Positions 26,328 to 35,707 of a DNA stretch of 61,216 nucleotides are shown here, one piece after another. Below the pieces are notes generated by a model, which worked only from the letters and a program-made list of their open reading frames with translations, made no database searches and was not told the origin of the DNA. Position numbers and translations under genes: made by a program. Location of the stretch: positions 1 to 61,216 of the forward strand of contig BTRG01000006.1 in NCBI GenBank assembly GCA_036986275.1. The letters are read 5' to 3'. Source of the stretch: BTRG01 sp036986275. GTDB lineage: Bacteria; Pseudomonadota; Gammaproteobacteria; Acidiferrobacterales; SZUA-150. Position 1 is the stretch's first letter. Each line of letters opens with the position of its first letter.

Positions 26328-27236
26328 GTGACTCAAGCCCTGCAAATCCATGAACCGGTTCTGGAGCTGGAAGACAATGACCGTATTGGTCTGACCTTCT
26401 TTGGTTCCTTCCTGGCCCATATGGTAATTATCCTGGGTATTACCTTTACCCTGCCGCATTTGCGAGAACTGCAAGGCCTGCCCACCATGGAAATCACGCT
26501 GGTGCAAACCCACAGCAATCAGACACCCGACAACCCGGATTACCTGGCGCAAGCCAATCAGGACGGTGGAGGTAATGATGAAAAACGTGATATCGCCCGC
26601 AATCCTCTTCCGATCACTGAGGTGGGAGAGAAAAGCCGCACGCTGCCAGCACATCGTTCACAACCACAACCACATATCAGCACGCCCAAGGAACAAACCA
26701 AGCTGCTGACACAAGATCAGGCGCAACAAAAAATCAGCCAGCCTGACCCACGGCCAAAGAAAAAAACCCCCCGCACACAACCCGCACGGCCTGGCATTAC
26801 GCGCCCATCACAGCGGGACGCGGAACGCACACGCCTGAATGCCGAGATCAGCCGCTTTTGGCAGGAGTACCAACAACAACCCAAACGTAAATTTCTTAAT
26901 GCCCGCACACGTGAATACAAATACGCCGCCTACATGGAAGCCTGGCGTGCCAAGGTAGAGCGTGTAGGCAATCTGAATTATCCGGAGGCCGCGCGCCAAC
27001 AACATCTCACTGGCACGCTGGTGCTGGACGTAGCGCTGAAACCCGATGGCAATATCCATTCCCTGGAAATCATGCGATCTTCCGGGCAAAAGCTACTGGA
27101 CGATGCCGCCATGCGTATCGTCAGTCTATCGGCGCCCTTCGCGCCATTTCCATCAAACATACGCAGCGAAACCGATATCCTGCACATCACTCGCACCTGG
27201 AAGTTCAACCAGGGAAGCTGGTATTCCGAGCACTGA
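26328..27236 (+). CDS. tonB: TonB-family energy transducer
   Basis: Protein of 302 residues starting at a GTG. A single membrane anchor lies near residues 22–42 (GLTFFGSFLAHMVIILGITFTL) with the His typical of TonB anchors. A long Pro/Gln/Lys-rich linker crosses the periplasm. The C-terminal TonB domain begins near residue 210 (GNLNYPEAARQQHLTGTLVL) and contains LDVALKPDGNIHSLEIMRSSG. TonB couples the proton-motive force from ExbBD to outer-membrane transporters, but no exbBD is nearby. The equivalent gene in P. aeruginosa (tonB3, PA0406) has the same neighbours and affects twitching motility, so a pilus-related role is plausible here. Confidence 0.88.
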   Translation: MTQALQIHEPVLELEDNDRIGLTFFGSFLAHMVIILGITFTLPHLRELQGLPTMEITLVQTHSNQTPDNPDYLAQANQDGGGNDEKRDIARNPLPITEVGEKSRTLPAHRSQPQPHISTPKEQTKLLTQDQAQQKISQPDPRPKKKTPRTQPARPGITRPSQRDAERTRLNAEISRFWQEYQQQPKRKFLNARTREYKYAAYMEAWRAKVERVGNLNYPEAARQQHLTGTLVLDVALKPDGNIHSLEIMRSSGQKLLDDAAMRIVSLSAPFAPFPSNIRSETDILHITRTWKFNQGSWYSEH

Positions 27237-27281
27237 TTCCATTACTTGCACACACCCACGGCGTACCAGATACTAGGCGGC

Positions 27282-27845
27282 ATGAGCAATACGATGCAGC
27301 TTAGTAATCACTTCCTGATTGCCATGCCCAGTCTGGAAGACCCCAATTTCTCCCGTACCGTCACCCTGATTTGTGAGCATTCGGAATCCGGCGCCATGGG
27401 CATCACGATTAATCGTCCTATGGACCTGGCACTGGGCGACGTGCTGACCCAGATGGGTATTGAATTCGAACCCTCTGCGCAAACGGAATCACCGATTTAT
27501 CAAGGCGGACCGGTACAGGAAAACCGGGGCTTCATATTGCACGAACCTATCGGTCATTGGGAGTCCACGCTGAGGGTCACCGAATCTCTGGGCGTCTCCA
27601 CATCCAGGGACATACTTGACGCCATCGCCAGACAAAACGGTCCCACCCACCATATCCTGACACTGGGTTATGCCGGTTGGGGCCCCGGCCAGCTGGAGCA
27701 GGAAATTGCCGACAATGCCTGGCTGAATGGGCCGGCCAATCGGGAAATTATCTTTGAGGTGGCCACAGACCAACGGTGGCAGGCCGCGGCTGAGCATTTG
27801 GGTGTGGATCTGGCTGCACTTTCGGGCGAGACGGGGCACGCTTGA
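27282..27845 (+). CDS. yqgE: YqgE/AlgH family protein
   Basis: UPF0301 family protein of 187 residues from the ATG at 27282; an earlier in-frame TTG at 27246 is unlikely. It has the family start NHFLIAMPSLEDPNFSRTVTLICEH, then GAMGITINRP and YQGGPVQENRGFILH. LTLGYAGWGPGQLEQEI lies near the C-terminus. The biochemical function is unsettled; in Pseudomonas it was named AlgH from alginate regulation. It overlaps ruvX by 4 bp and sits in the conserved tonB-yqgE-ruvX-pyrR order. Confidence 0.94.
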   Translation: MSNTMQLSNHFLIAMPSLEDPNFSRTVTLICEHSESGAMGITINRPMDLALGDVLTQMGIEFEPSAQTESPIYQGGPVQENRGFILHEPIGHWESTLRVTESLGVSTSRDILDAIARQNGPTHHILTLGYAGWGPGQLEQEIADNAWLNGPANREIIFEVATDQRWQAAAEHLGVDLAALSGETGHA

Positions 27846-28276
27846 GCGTGCAACGTTTCCTCGGTTTCGATTACGGCACCAAACTCATTGGCGTCGCCGT
27901 CGGGGGTACCGCATTGGGTGAGGCCCAAGCCCTGACCACCATCGTGGTCAACCATGGCAAACCCGATTGGCCACGTCTGGATAATCTCTTAAAAGAATGG
28001 CAACCCCATGGCTTTGTACTGGGGCTGCCACTGAATATGGACGGCACGGATACCGATGCCACGGCACCGGCCCGCAAGTTTGGACATCAGCTTCAAGGTC
28101 GTTACAATCTGCCCGTGCATTGGGTAGACGAACGATTGAGCAGTGTAGCCGCCAAGGCCCAGCTTGAAGAGGCCGGCATCTCTCCCGTGGGACGCAACAA
28201 AGCCGAAGTCGATAAGCAGGCCGCACGCCTGATCTTGCAAAACCACCTGGACCAACTTCCCCGGCAGTTATCATGA
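27842..28276 (+). CDS. ruvX: Putative pre-16S rRNA nuclease YqgF (RuvX)
   Basis: RNase H-like fold protein of 144 residues that processes the 5' end of 16S rRNA. Catalytic motifs are FLGFDYGTKLIGVAVG with the first Asp, VLGLPLNMDGT, and VDERLSSVAA. A C-terminal DKQAARLILQNHLD includes the last acidic residue. The start is a TTG at 27842 overlapping the yqgE stop, or a GTG two codons later. It overlaps pyrR by 4 bp. Confidence 0.94.
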   Translation: MSVQRFLGFDYGTKLIGVAVGGTALGEAQALTTIVVNHGKPDWPRLDNLLKEWQPHGFVLGLPLNMDGTDTDATAPARKFGHQLQGRYNLPVHWVDERLSSVAAKAQLEEAGISPVGRNKAEVDKQAARLILQNHLDQLPRQLS

Positions 28277-28776
28277 GCCCCGAAATTGATGCCGAAGCAA
28301 TACTGCAGAATTTAGAGACAGCCCTGCAACCCATGCTATCAGCAAAACCCATTATGATAGGTATCCACTCCGGTGGCGCCTGGGTGGCAGAGCAATTGCA
28401 CAAAGACCTCAATCTACCCGATCCTTTGGGTACACTGGATATCTCGTTTTACCGTGACGACTTCACACGCATAGGCATGAATCCGCAGGTCAAGGCCTCG
28501 GAACTGCCAGTGGATGTCGATGACCAGCATATCATCCTGGTCGATGATGTATTGCATACCGGTCGCACCATACGAGCCGCCATGAACGAGATTTTTGACT
28601 ATGGAAGACCGGCATCGGTTACACTGGCAGTACTGATAGAACGCAGCGGTCATGAATTACCCATACGGGCGGATGTAGCAGGACAATTTGTGGAATTGAC
28701 AGCCACCCAACATATCAAACTATCCCGCGATGATGCAGGCCATTTGCAGTTAGTTATCCAGGAGACCACTGGATGA
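28273..28776 (+). CDS. pyrR: PyrR, pyrimidine operon regulator / uracil phosphoribosyltransferase
   Basis: Type I phosphoribosyltransferase-fold protein of 167 residues. The PRPP-binding loop is IILVDDVLHTGRTIRAA near residue 92. GIHSGGAWVAEQL near residue 35 and LDISFYRDDFTRIG near residue 57 are PyrR-like. The family can make UMP from uracil and PRPP and binds pyr mRNA in Gram-positive bacteria; in gammaproteobacteria its regulatory role is less clear. It overlaps ruvX and pyrB by 4 bp each, so expression with pyrB is coupled. Confidence 0.93.
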   Translation: MSPEIDAEAILQNLETALQPMLSAKPIMIGIHSGGAWVAEQLHKDLNLPDPLGTLDISFYRDDFTRIGMNPQVKASELPVDVDDQHIILVDDVLHTGRTIRAAMNEIFDYGRPASVTLAVLIERSGHELPIRADVAGQFVELTATQHIKLSRDDAGHLQLVIQETTG

Positions 28777-29750
28777 CGGAAGACCTTCAGTTCGACAGTG
28801 CCGGGCGCCTGCGCCACCTGCTTACTATTGAAGGCCTCAAACGCCAGACCGTTACCGATATCCTCGACACCGCCGAATCTTTTATTTCAGTCGGTGAGCG
28901 GGAAATCAAGAAAGTCCCCCTATTGCGCGGCAAGACCGTCGTCAACATGTTTTTTGAAGCCAGCACGCGCACTCGCACCACGTTCGAGATTGCCGCCAAG
29001 CGCCTGTCGGCCGATGTCATTAACTTCAATATCGGCGCCTCTTCCACCAACAAGGGTGAAACCCTGCTGGATACCGTTAATAATCTTGAGGCCATGCACA
29101 CCGACTTGTTCGTGGTGCGCCATATCAACAGTGGCGCCGCCTACCTGGTAGCCAAACATGTGCCGCCGCATGTGGCCATTGTCAATGCCGGTGACGGGCG
29201 TCATGCCCATCCCACGCAGGCACTACTGGATGCCTTCACTATCCGCCACTACAAGAAAGACTTTACGCGACTGAAGATTGCCATCGTCGGCGATATTCTG
29301 CATTCACGCGTTGCGCGCTCATTGATCCATGTGCTGGGCATACTAGGCGTTCCGGAAATCCGCGTGATCGCGCCCAAGACCCTGTTGCCCATGAACGTGG
29401 AAAAACTGGGCGTACATGCGTATCACAACATGTATGAAGGACTGGAAGATGTCGATGCGGTCGTCATGCTGCGTCTGCAGCGTGAACGCATGCTGGGCGC
29501 CCTGATCCCCAGCGAGCAGGAATACTTCAATCTCTTTGGCCTGACGGAAGAAAAACTGGGTGTTGCCAAGGATGATGCCATTATCATGCACCCTGGCCCC
29601 ATGAACCGCGGCCTGGAAATTGATTCTTCCGTTGCCGACAGTGAGCGTGCCGTGATCTTGCCGCAAGTGAGTAACGGCATCGCCGTACGCATGGCCGTCA
29701 TGGCCATGGTAATGGGCAACCAGGCGCAGGCCGGAGAGCGCAAGGCATGA
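28773..29750 (+). CDS. pyrB: Aspartate carbamoyltransferase catalytic subunit
   Basis: Joins carbamoyl phosphate and aspartate in pyrimidine synthesis; 325 residues. The carbamoyl-phosphate loop is FFEASTRTRTTFE near residue 58, followed by SSTNKGETLLDT. The HINSGAAYLVAKHVP, NAGDGRHAHPTQALLD and IMHPGPMNRGLEI segments complete the site. It overlaps the following pyrC' gene by 4 bp. Together they match the Pseudomonas class A ATCase, which is a dodecamer of PyrB and an inactive dihydroorotase, with no PyrI regulatory subunit. Confidence 0.97.
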   Translation: MTEDLQFDSAGRLRHLLTIEGLKRQTVTDILDTAESFISVGEREIKKVPLLRGKTVVNMFFEASTRTRTTFEIAAKRLSADVINFNIGASSTNKGETLLDTVNNLEAMHTDLFVVRHINSGAAYLVAKHVPPHVAIVNAGDGRHAHPTQALLDAFTIRHYKKDFTRLKIAIVGDILHSRVARSLIHVLGILGVPEIRVIAPKTLLPMNVEKLGVHAYHNMYEGLEDVDAVVMLRLQRERMLGALIPSEQEYFNLFGLTEEKLGVAKDDAIIMHPGPMNRGLEIDSSVADSERAVILPQVSNGIAVRMAVMAMVMGNQAQAGERKA

Positions 29751-31024
29751 GCCTCGCCATAGTGAATGGTCACCTGCTGGACCCAAGCCATGACGTGGAT
29801 ACCAAGCGGGATCTGTTTATCGATGATGATGGTTTTGTGGTCGCAGTAGGCATGGCCCCGGATGGCTTTCAGGCCGATAAAACCCTGGACGTTTCGGGAA
29901 AGATTGTTTGTCCCGGCCTGGTGGATTTACGGGCACGGCCACGCGAGCCTGGTCTTGAATACAAGGCCACTATAGAAAGCGAAACCGCGGCGGCTGTCTC
30001 GGCCGGCATTACAACGATGGTGTGTCCACCAGACACTATGCCTGTTATCGACACACCGGCCATGGCGCAAATGATCCAGCATCGGGCCTGGCGTTTTGGT
30101 ATGACTTTTATTCACCCCCTGGGCGCCCTCACCCGGGAACTTGCCGGTACACAACTCGCGGACATGGAGGCCCTGGATGAAGCCGGATGCGTTGGTTTTA
30201 GCAATGCCCTGCAACCACTCACCGATACGCTGGTGTTACGACGCGCGATGGAATACGCCGCCAGCTTTGATTACACCGTCTTTTTGCACTCCGAAGATCC
30301 CTGGCTGCAGGCCGATGGCTGTGTCCATGAAGGCGAAGTCGGAACACGGCTGGGTCTGACCGGTATTCCCGAAGCTGCGGAAACCGTCGCCGTGGCCCGC
30401 GACCTGGCCCTGATAGAACAAACCAGTGTGCGTGCACATTTCTGTCAGCTCTCCAGCGCCCGCGCCATCGATATGATACGCGAGGCCCAGGACCGTGGGC
30501 TTGCTGTCAGCGCCGATACCACGGCCCATCATCTACACCTGACGGAACATGATATCGGTTTCTTTAATACACAGTGTCATGTACGGCCTCCCTTGCGCAG
30601 CCAACGCGATCGGGATGCTCTGCGTAGCGCGCTCAAGGAAGGTGTGGTGTCAGCGATTTGCTCTGATCACCAGCCGCACGAAGCCGACGCCAAGCTTGCG
30701 CCGTTCAGCATTTCTGAGCCCGGTGTATCTGGACTGGAAACACTGTTGCCACTAACGCTCAAGCTGGTCGATGAGGGCTCCATCGACCTGACACAGGCCA
30801 TCGCCCTGCTCACCTCTGAGCCCGCCAACATCATAAGTGTCGACACAGGACATCTGGGTGAGGGCGCCACCGCGGACATCTGTATCTTTGATCCAGAGGT
30901 AATATGGACATTAACCGACGAATATTTTGTCAGCCGCGGCCACAACTCACCTTTTATAGGTTGGGAGTTTCGTGGTCAGGTAACACACACCCTGGTAGGT
31001 GGGCGGCTTGTTTTTGAAAGATAG
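29747..31024 (+). CDS. pyrC': Dihydroorotase-like protein lacking the metal-binding HxH (PyrC')
   Basis: Amidohydrolase-fold protein of 425 residues, homologous to class I dihydroorotase. Active enzymes carry Asp-x-His-x-His-x-Arg after the first strand; here the segment reads VDLRARPREPG near residue 60, with Arg replacing both histidines. Other parts of the fold remain (AVSAGITTMVCPPDTMP, FLHSEDP, AHFCQLSSARAI, SDHQPHEADAK). This is the pattern of the Pseudomonas PyrC', which stabilises PyrB but has no dihydroorotase activity, so a separate active pyrC should exist elsewhere in the genome. Translation is coupled to pyrB by a 4-bp overlap. Confidence 0.93.
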   Translation: MSLAIVNGHLLDPSHDVDTKRDLFIDDDGFVVAVGMAPDGFQADKTLDVSGKIVCPGLVDLRARPREPGLEYKATIESETAAAVSAGITTMVCPPDTMPVIDTPAMAQMIQHRAWRFGMTFIHPLGALTRELAGTQLADMEALDEAGCVGFSNALQPLTDTLVLRRAMEYAASFDYTVFLHSEDPWLQADGCVHEGEVGTRLGLTGIPEAAETVAVARDLALIEQTSVRAHFCQLSSARAIDMIREAQDRGLAVSADTTAHHLHLTEHDIGFFNTQCHVRPPLRSQRDRDALRSALKEGVVSAICSDHQPHEADAKLAPFSISEPGVSGLETLLPLTLKLVDEGSIDLTQAIALLTSEPANIISVDTGHLGEGATADICIFDPEVIWTLTDEYFVSRGHNSPFIGWEFRGQVTHTLVGGRLVFER

Positions 31025-31087
31025 CGTGAGGCTCGCATGGTCCAACTGACAGGCCGTGGAAGGACTTTTTCAGCATCATAGCCAGCG

Positions 31088-31669
31088 CTAGTGCTCGAAA
31101 GGGTTGGCGTCCTGTAGGGTGAGCTGGGTACTGCGTCCAATCACGCATGCCAGATAATACAAATCATCGGCGCTTAAACCCTGACCCACCCAGACACTGA
31201 ACAGAATATCGGAGATCCAGCCTTTGATCAGCAGGCCACGCGAAGGTTTGATGCAGACTTCCTCAATCTGGCGCACCGGGATTTCACCAATCTTTTTCGC
31301 TGGTCCCGAGGGGCGAATACGGGTAATCGTCATCGTCAGTGGCGTCACATCAATACGTAGTTGCGCCGCACGCAAGGCGCCAACGGTAATGGCATAAAAT
31401 GACGTGTAGGCAAGAAGCGTAAAAAGGATCATCCCGAAATAGATATCCATCCCCTGACGCTCGGCCATCAGCGCATAGCCATAAGCGCCGGCCACGAAAA
31501 TCAACACAACTAAAATACCGGTGCGCAACAACCATAACAGACGACCCATACGGTAAGGCATGACAATCTCATAACCGGTACTTCGCTTCCATACACCAAG
31601 CTGTGTCCCGGCCGGCAATCGTGACGGCAACACAATCTTACTGAGTTTTTCTATTCCCAAACATTCCAT
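31088..31669 (-). CDS. Membrane protein of unknown function, two helices
   Basis: Not recognised with confidence; 193 residues. Two adjacent hydrophobic helices lie near residues 46–70 (LLRTGILVVLIFVAGAYGYAL) and 77–98 (IYFGMILFTLLAYTSFYAI). A soluble region rich in beta strands follows (LRIDVTPLTMTITRIRP, IGEIPVRQIEEVCIKPS, GLLIKGWISDILFSVWVGQGLS). This helix pair followed by a strand-rich cytoplasmic domain is reminiscent of PH-like membrane proteins, which is a guess. It is convergent with pyrC' and lies downstream of pilU on the same strand across about 195 bp. Confidence 0.7.
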   Translation of the reverse strand: MECLGIEKLSKIVLPSRLPAGTQLGVWKRSTGYEIVMPYRMGRLLWLLRTGILVVLIFVAGAYGYALMAERQGMDIYFGMILFTLLAYTSFYAITVGALRAAQLRIDVTPLTMTITRIRPSGPAKKIGEIPVRQIEEVCIKPSRGLLIKGWISDILFSVWVGQGLSADDLYYLACVIGRSTQLTLQDANPFEH

Positions 31670-31864
31670 TCTTCTTATCCATTCAGAACCCCATCGAATC
31701 TATAGAACCATCTGCTTTATAGTTGTGGCCGCATCATACTTCATGGTGATGATGGCTTGCATCATTAATATCGGTAAAAAACGTTAGCAATCGAAACAAA
31801 AGAGGGTACACATTGAGAAAGCCCCGCGGGGGGACCGTTGCTGTCTATTTAAGCAGGAGCGCCT

Positions 31865-32980
31865 TCAGGTATAGGTGATATTGTTCATGGAGTCGCCCAG
31901 ATCGCGACTCTTGGAACCCTTGCTTTCCAGCTTAATACGCAACCGCAAGTCATTAATCGAATCAGCATTACGCAAGGCCTCATCGTAAGATATCAAGTCA
32001 ATTTCATACAAATTGAACAGCGACTGATCGAATGTTTGCATACCCTGCTCGCCTGACTTGGACATCAGTTCTTTGAGTTCATGGACATTGCCTTCCAGAA
32101 TCAGATCGGCAATCAAGGGTGAATTAATCATCACCTCGACGGCAGGTACACGGCCCTTGCCCTGCTTCAGCGGAATCAGGCGCTGTGAGATCACCGCCTT
32201 CAGGTTGAGAGAAAGATCCATTAACAACTGCTGGCGCCGATCTTCGGGGAAAAAGTTAATAATACGATCCAGCGCCTGGTTGGAGCTGTTGGCATGCAAA
32301 GTCGCCAGACATAAGTGGCCGGTTTCGGCAAACTGTACCGCATATTCCATGGTCTCACGTGAACGTACCTCACCAATCAAAATGACGTCGGGTGCCTGGC
32401 GCAGGGTATTCTTGAGTGCTGTATCAAACGAATCGGTATCTACACCCACTTCGCGCTGGGTGATGATGCAGTTCTTATGTTCGTGTACATATTCAATCGG
32501 GTCTTCGATGGTAATAATATGACCATAGCTGTATTCATTCCGGTAGCCAATCATGGCGGCCAGCGAAGTCGACTTACCGGAACCAGTACCGCCGACAAAG
32601 ATCACCAGTCCACGCTTGGTCAGGGCGATATCCGCCAATACCTTCGGCAGGTTCAACTCATCAAATCTTGGAATATCGGTTTCTATGGTGCGCAACACCA
32701 TGCCCACCTGGCGCTGCTGGATAAAAACATTGACACGAAAGCGGCCGATCTCCTGGGGTGCGATGGCAAAGTTGCATTCGTTCTTCGCTTCAAAGTCGCG
32801 ACGCTGTTCCTCATTCATAATGCCATAGGCCATGGCACGCGACTGATCCGGTGTCAGTGCCTGTTTGGTAACGGGCATAATCTTGCCATCCACTTTCATG
32901 GAGGGCGCTACACCGGCTGTAATAAACAAGTCCGACGCATTTTTATGTTTCATCAGCTTGAGCAGGTCGCTAAATACCAT
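31865..32980 (-). CDS. pilU: PilU, type IV pilus retraction ATPase paralogue
   Basis: PilT-family hexameric ATPase of 371 residues. Walker A is GGTGSGKSTSLAAM near residue 130, the Asp box is IITIEDPIEYVHEH, Walker B is VILIGEVRSRETMEY, and the His box is HLCLATLHANSSNQAL. It differs from PilT in LIADLILEGNVHELKELM, where PilT has AIRNLIRE, and this supports PilU. PilU works with PilT to boost retraction force. It follows pilT by 38 bp on the minus strand. Confidence 0.95.
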   Translation of the reverse strand: MVFSDLLKLMKHKNASDLFITAGVAPSMKVDGKIMPVTKQALTPDQSRAMAYGIMNEEQRRDFEAKNECNFAIAPQEIGRFRVNVFIQQRQVGMVLRTIETDIPRFDELNLPKVLADIALTKRGLVIFVGGTGSGKSTSLAAMIGYRNEYSYGHIITIEDPIEYVHEHKNCIITQREVGVDTDSFDTALKNTLRQAPDVILIGEVRSRETMEYAVQFAETGHLCLATLHANSSNQALDRIINFFPEDRRQQLLMDLSLNLKAVISQRLIPLKQGKGRVPAVEVMINSPLIADLILEGNVHELKELMSKSGEQGMQTFDQSLFNLYEIDLISYDEALRNADSINDLRLRIKLESKGSKSRDLGDSMNNITYT

Positions 32981-33018
32981 TTGGTCTTACCATTAATATA
33001 TTTATTACTGTTAAAGAA

Positions 33019-34101
33019 TCATTTAGAACCAAAGGAAGCCGCACCGCCAGCGGCCATGCCGGCCGACGTGAAGTTTTCCTTATTGGCCGCCCTCACTCGT
33101 GCCTCCTCCATAGACACCTGCCTTGATTGCACCAGGTCCAGGAGGTTTTGATCTAAAGTCTGCATACCCTCCTTAACGCCTGTTTGAATGGAGGAGTACA
33201 TCTGCGCAATCTTGCCTTCGCGAATGAGATTACGGATGGCCGGGGTGCCAATCATGATTTCGTGTGCCGCCACGCGACCGCCGCCTATCTTCTTCAGCAA
33301 GGTCTGTGAGATCACGGCACGCAATGATTCTGACAACATGGACCGCACCATGTCTTTTTCAGCGGCCGGGAACACATCCACTATACGGTCTATGGTCTTG
33401 GCGGCCGAACTGGTATGCAGGGTACCGAACACCAGGTGGCCGGTCTCGGCTGCCGTCAAGGCCAGGCGTATGGTTTCAAGATCGCGCATTTCACCCACGA
33501 GGATAATGTCGGGGTCTTCGCGCAAGGCCGAGCGTAGCGCCTCGTTAAAACCCAGCGTATCACGATGGACTTCGCGCTGGTTCACCAGACAGTTTTTACT
33601 CTGATGCACAAACTCTATGGGGTCTTCCACGGTCAGGATATGTTCGTGCTTGTTTTCATTGATGTAATTCACCATGGCCGCCAGAGTGGTAGACTTGCCC
33701 GAACCCGTAGGGCCTGTCACCAATACGATGCCACGCGGTTGATCGGAAATCTTTTTGAAAATCTCGGGACAATTCAGCTGTTCCAGCGTCAGAATCTTGG
33801 AGGGGATAATGCGAAATACTGCCCCCGGGCCACGATTCTGATTAAAGGCATTCACGCGAAAACGGGAAATCTTGGGCAACTCAAAGGAAAAATCACACTC
33901 CAGGAACTCCTCGAAATCCTTTTGCTGCTTGTCATTCATGATGTCATACACCATGTTGTGTACAGTGCGGTCATCCAGCGGATCCACATTAATCCTCTTG
34001 ATCTCGCCGTCCACACGGATCAAGGGGGGCAGGCCCGCGGATAAATGAATATCCGATGCGTTTTGCTTGTACGCAAAGGCCAATAGTTCAGAGACGTCCA
34101 T
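33019..34101 (-). CDS. pilT: PilT, type IV pilus retraction ATPase
   Basis: Retraction motor that depolymerises type IV pili; 360 residues. Walker A is GPTGSGKSTTLAAM near residue 131, the Asp box is ILTVEDPIEFVHQ, Walker B is IILVGEMRDLETIRLA, and the His box is HLVFGTLHTSSAAKTI. The PilT signature AIRNLIREGKIAQMYS lies near residue 288. The C-terminal tail is Gly/Ala-rich. The gene is divergent from proC. The yggS gene that sits between pilT and proC in Pseudomonas is missing here. Confidence 0.97.
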   Translation of the reverse strand: MDVSELLAFAYKQNASDIHLSAGLPPLIRVDGEIKRINVDPLDDRTVHNMVYDIMNDKQQKDFEEFLECDFSFELPKISRFRVNAFNQNRGPGAVFRIIPSKILTLEQLNCPEIFKKISDQPRGIVLVTGPTGSGKSTTLAAMVNYINENKHEHILTVEDPIEFVHQSKNCLVNQREVHRDTLGFNEALRSALREDPDIILVGEMRDLETIRLALTAAETGHLVFGTLHTSSAAKTIDRIVDVFPAAEKDMVRSMLSESLRAVISQTLLKKIGGGRVAAHEIMIGTPAIRNLIREGKIAQMYSSIQTGVKEGMQTLDQNLLDLVQSRQVSMEEARVRAANKENFTSAGMAAGGAASFGSK

Positions 34102-34296
34102 AGCTGCTCCTGAATGGTATTATTCTAATGGTCCCGCTCGCAGTCACACCGAAATCCCATGGGCGGCATTTTGTGCGGCGCTGTGTTTTTAGTATAACTG
34201 GCCTCTGAAGACACACAAGCAAGAACCAGCATACAATACAATCTGTAAACAATTGATTATGAATACTCTAGACAAACCCTTTCCGGAGCCAGAATT

Positions 34297-35124
34297 ATGA
34301 ACCACATCACCATAGGTTTTATTGGCGCCGGAAACATGGCACGCGCATTGGCAGGAGGTCTGCTTGCCAATGGCTGGCCGGCGGAAAATATCATCATGGC
34401 AGACCCTGATGCCAACCAACGGCAGAGCATCACGAGCAATCTGGGTATCGCCACCAAGGCCAGTAATAACGAGGTTGCGCAACAAGCAGACTGCCTGGTA
34501 CTGGCAGTCAAACCGCAAGTCCTGCATGCGGTGACGACAGGTCTGGCAGAGTCAGTGCAAGCACGTCAGCCCCTGGTTGTCTCCATCGCCGCCGGTATCC
34601 GCCTTGATGATCTGGAACAATGGCTGGGTGGGAAATTATCCGTAGTACGGGCCATGCCCAATACCCCCGCCCTGATCGGTTCCGGCGCCAGCGGCCTGTT
34701 TGCCAATACACGTGTCGATGCCGCCGGCCGCGATACAGCCGAATCCCTGCTTCGTGCCACGGGTGTGACGGTATGGGTCAAGAATGAAGACCTGCTCGAT
34801 GTGGTCACGGCCTTATCTGGCAGTGGGCCGGCTTATTTCTTTTTCATGATGGAGGCGCTGGAACAAGCCGCCGTGGATCAAGGCCTGGACCGGGATACGG
34901 CGCATTTGCTGACTTTGGAGACAGCCCTGGGCGCCGCCAAAATGGCATTAGAGAGCCGGGAAGAACTGCAACAACTTCGCCATCGCGTCACCTCTCCCGG
35001 CGGAACCACCGAGGCCGCCGTTTCGGTACTGGAATCAGAAGGTGTGCGCCAGGCATTTGCCAAGGCCATCACGGCTGCCTGCCACCGCTCACAAGAACTG
35101 GCAAAATTATTTGGAGAAAAGTAA
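34297..35124 (+). CDS. proC: Pyrroline-5-carboxylate reductase
   Basis: Last step of proline synthesis, NAD(P)H-dependent; 275 residues. The Rossmann start is IGFIGAGNMARALAGGLLANG, followed by DCLVLAVKPQVLHAV. VRAMPNTPALIGSGASGLF and the signature ALSGSGPAYFFFMMEAL are present, with LRHRVTSPGGTTEAAVSVLE near the C-terminus. The stop overlaps the yggT start by one base (TAATG). Confidence 0.97.
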   Translation: MNHITIGFIGAGNMARALAGGLLANGWPAENIIMADPDANQRQSITSNLGIATKASNNEVAQQADCLVLAVKPQVLHAVTTGLAESVQARQPLVVSIAAGIRLDDLEQWLGGKLSVVRAMPNTPALIGSGASGLFANTRVDAAGRDTAESLLRATGVTVWVKNEDLLDVVTALSGSGPAYFFFMMEALEQAAVDQGLDRDTAHLLTLETALGAAKMALESREELQQLRHRVTSPGGTTEAAVSVLESEGVRQAFAKAITAACHRSQELAKLFGEK

Positions 35125-35702
35125 TGGAAGGGTACGTTAACGAGGCCGGGATTTATCTCATACAAGTGTTGTTCAGTCTCTATATCCTGGCAGTCTTGTT
35201 GCGATTCATGTTTCAGTTGGTGCGTGCAGACTTTTACAACCCGGTCTCGCAAGTGCTGGTCAAGATCACTAACCCACCACTATTACCGTTGCGGCGCATC
35301 ATCCCGGGACTTTGGGGTGTAGACCTGGCCTCCATAGTCTTACTGTTATTTCTACAGGTCCTGGAACTCTTCCTCGTTATTGGGCTGAAACACAGTTTTT
35401 TGATGGCGCCACTGGCATTGAGTGTGCTGGCCCTGGCTGAATTAGTCAGCCTGGCAACCTATGTCTTCATTTTCTGCATGCTGATCAGGATTGTACTGAG
35501 CTGGTTACAGGCCGGTGCTTACAACCCGGTTATAGGTCTCATTGTCAGCCTGACTGAGCCCCTGATGAGACCGGCCCGCAGGCTGATTCCTCCGATTTCA
35601 GGTCTGGACCTGTCCCCGATTGCGGTATTCATCGCGCTTGAGCTTGTACTCATCCTGCTGGTCCGTCCGATACAAGACCTGGGTAAATCACTGTTATTCT
35701 AG
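35124..35702 (+). CDS. yggT: YggT family integral membrane protein
   Basis: Membrane protein of 192 residues made of two tandem YggT units. Each has a hydrophobic helix followed by Asn-Pro and Arg-rich Pro motifs: FYNPVSQVLVKITNPPLLPLRR in the first half and YNPVIGLIVSLTEPLMRPARRLIPP in the second, each quoted in part. The family has been linked to osmotic stress and to cell division in other bacteria, but the function is not firmly known. It follows proC directly, as in many proteobacteria. Confidence 0.93.
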   Translation: MEGYVNEAGIYLIQVLFSLYILAVLLRFMFQLVRADFYNPVSQVLVKITNPPLLPLRRIIPGLWGVDLASIVLLLFLQVLELFLVIGLKHSFLMAPLALSVLALAELVSLATYVFIFCMLIRIVLSWLQAGAYNPVIGLIVSLTEPLMRPARRLIPPISGLDLSPIAVFIALELVLILLVRPIQDLGKSLLF

Positions 35703-35707
35703 CCAGC

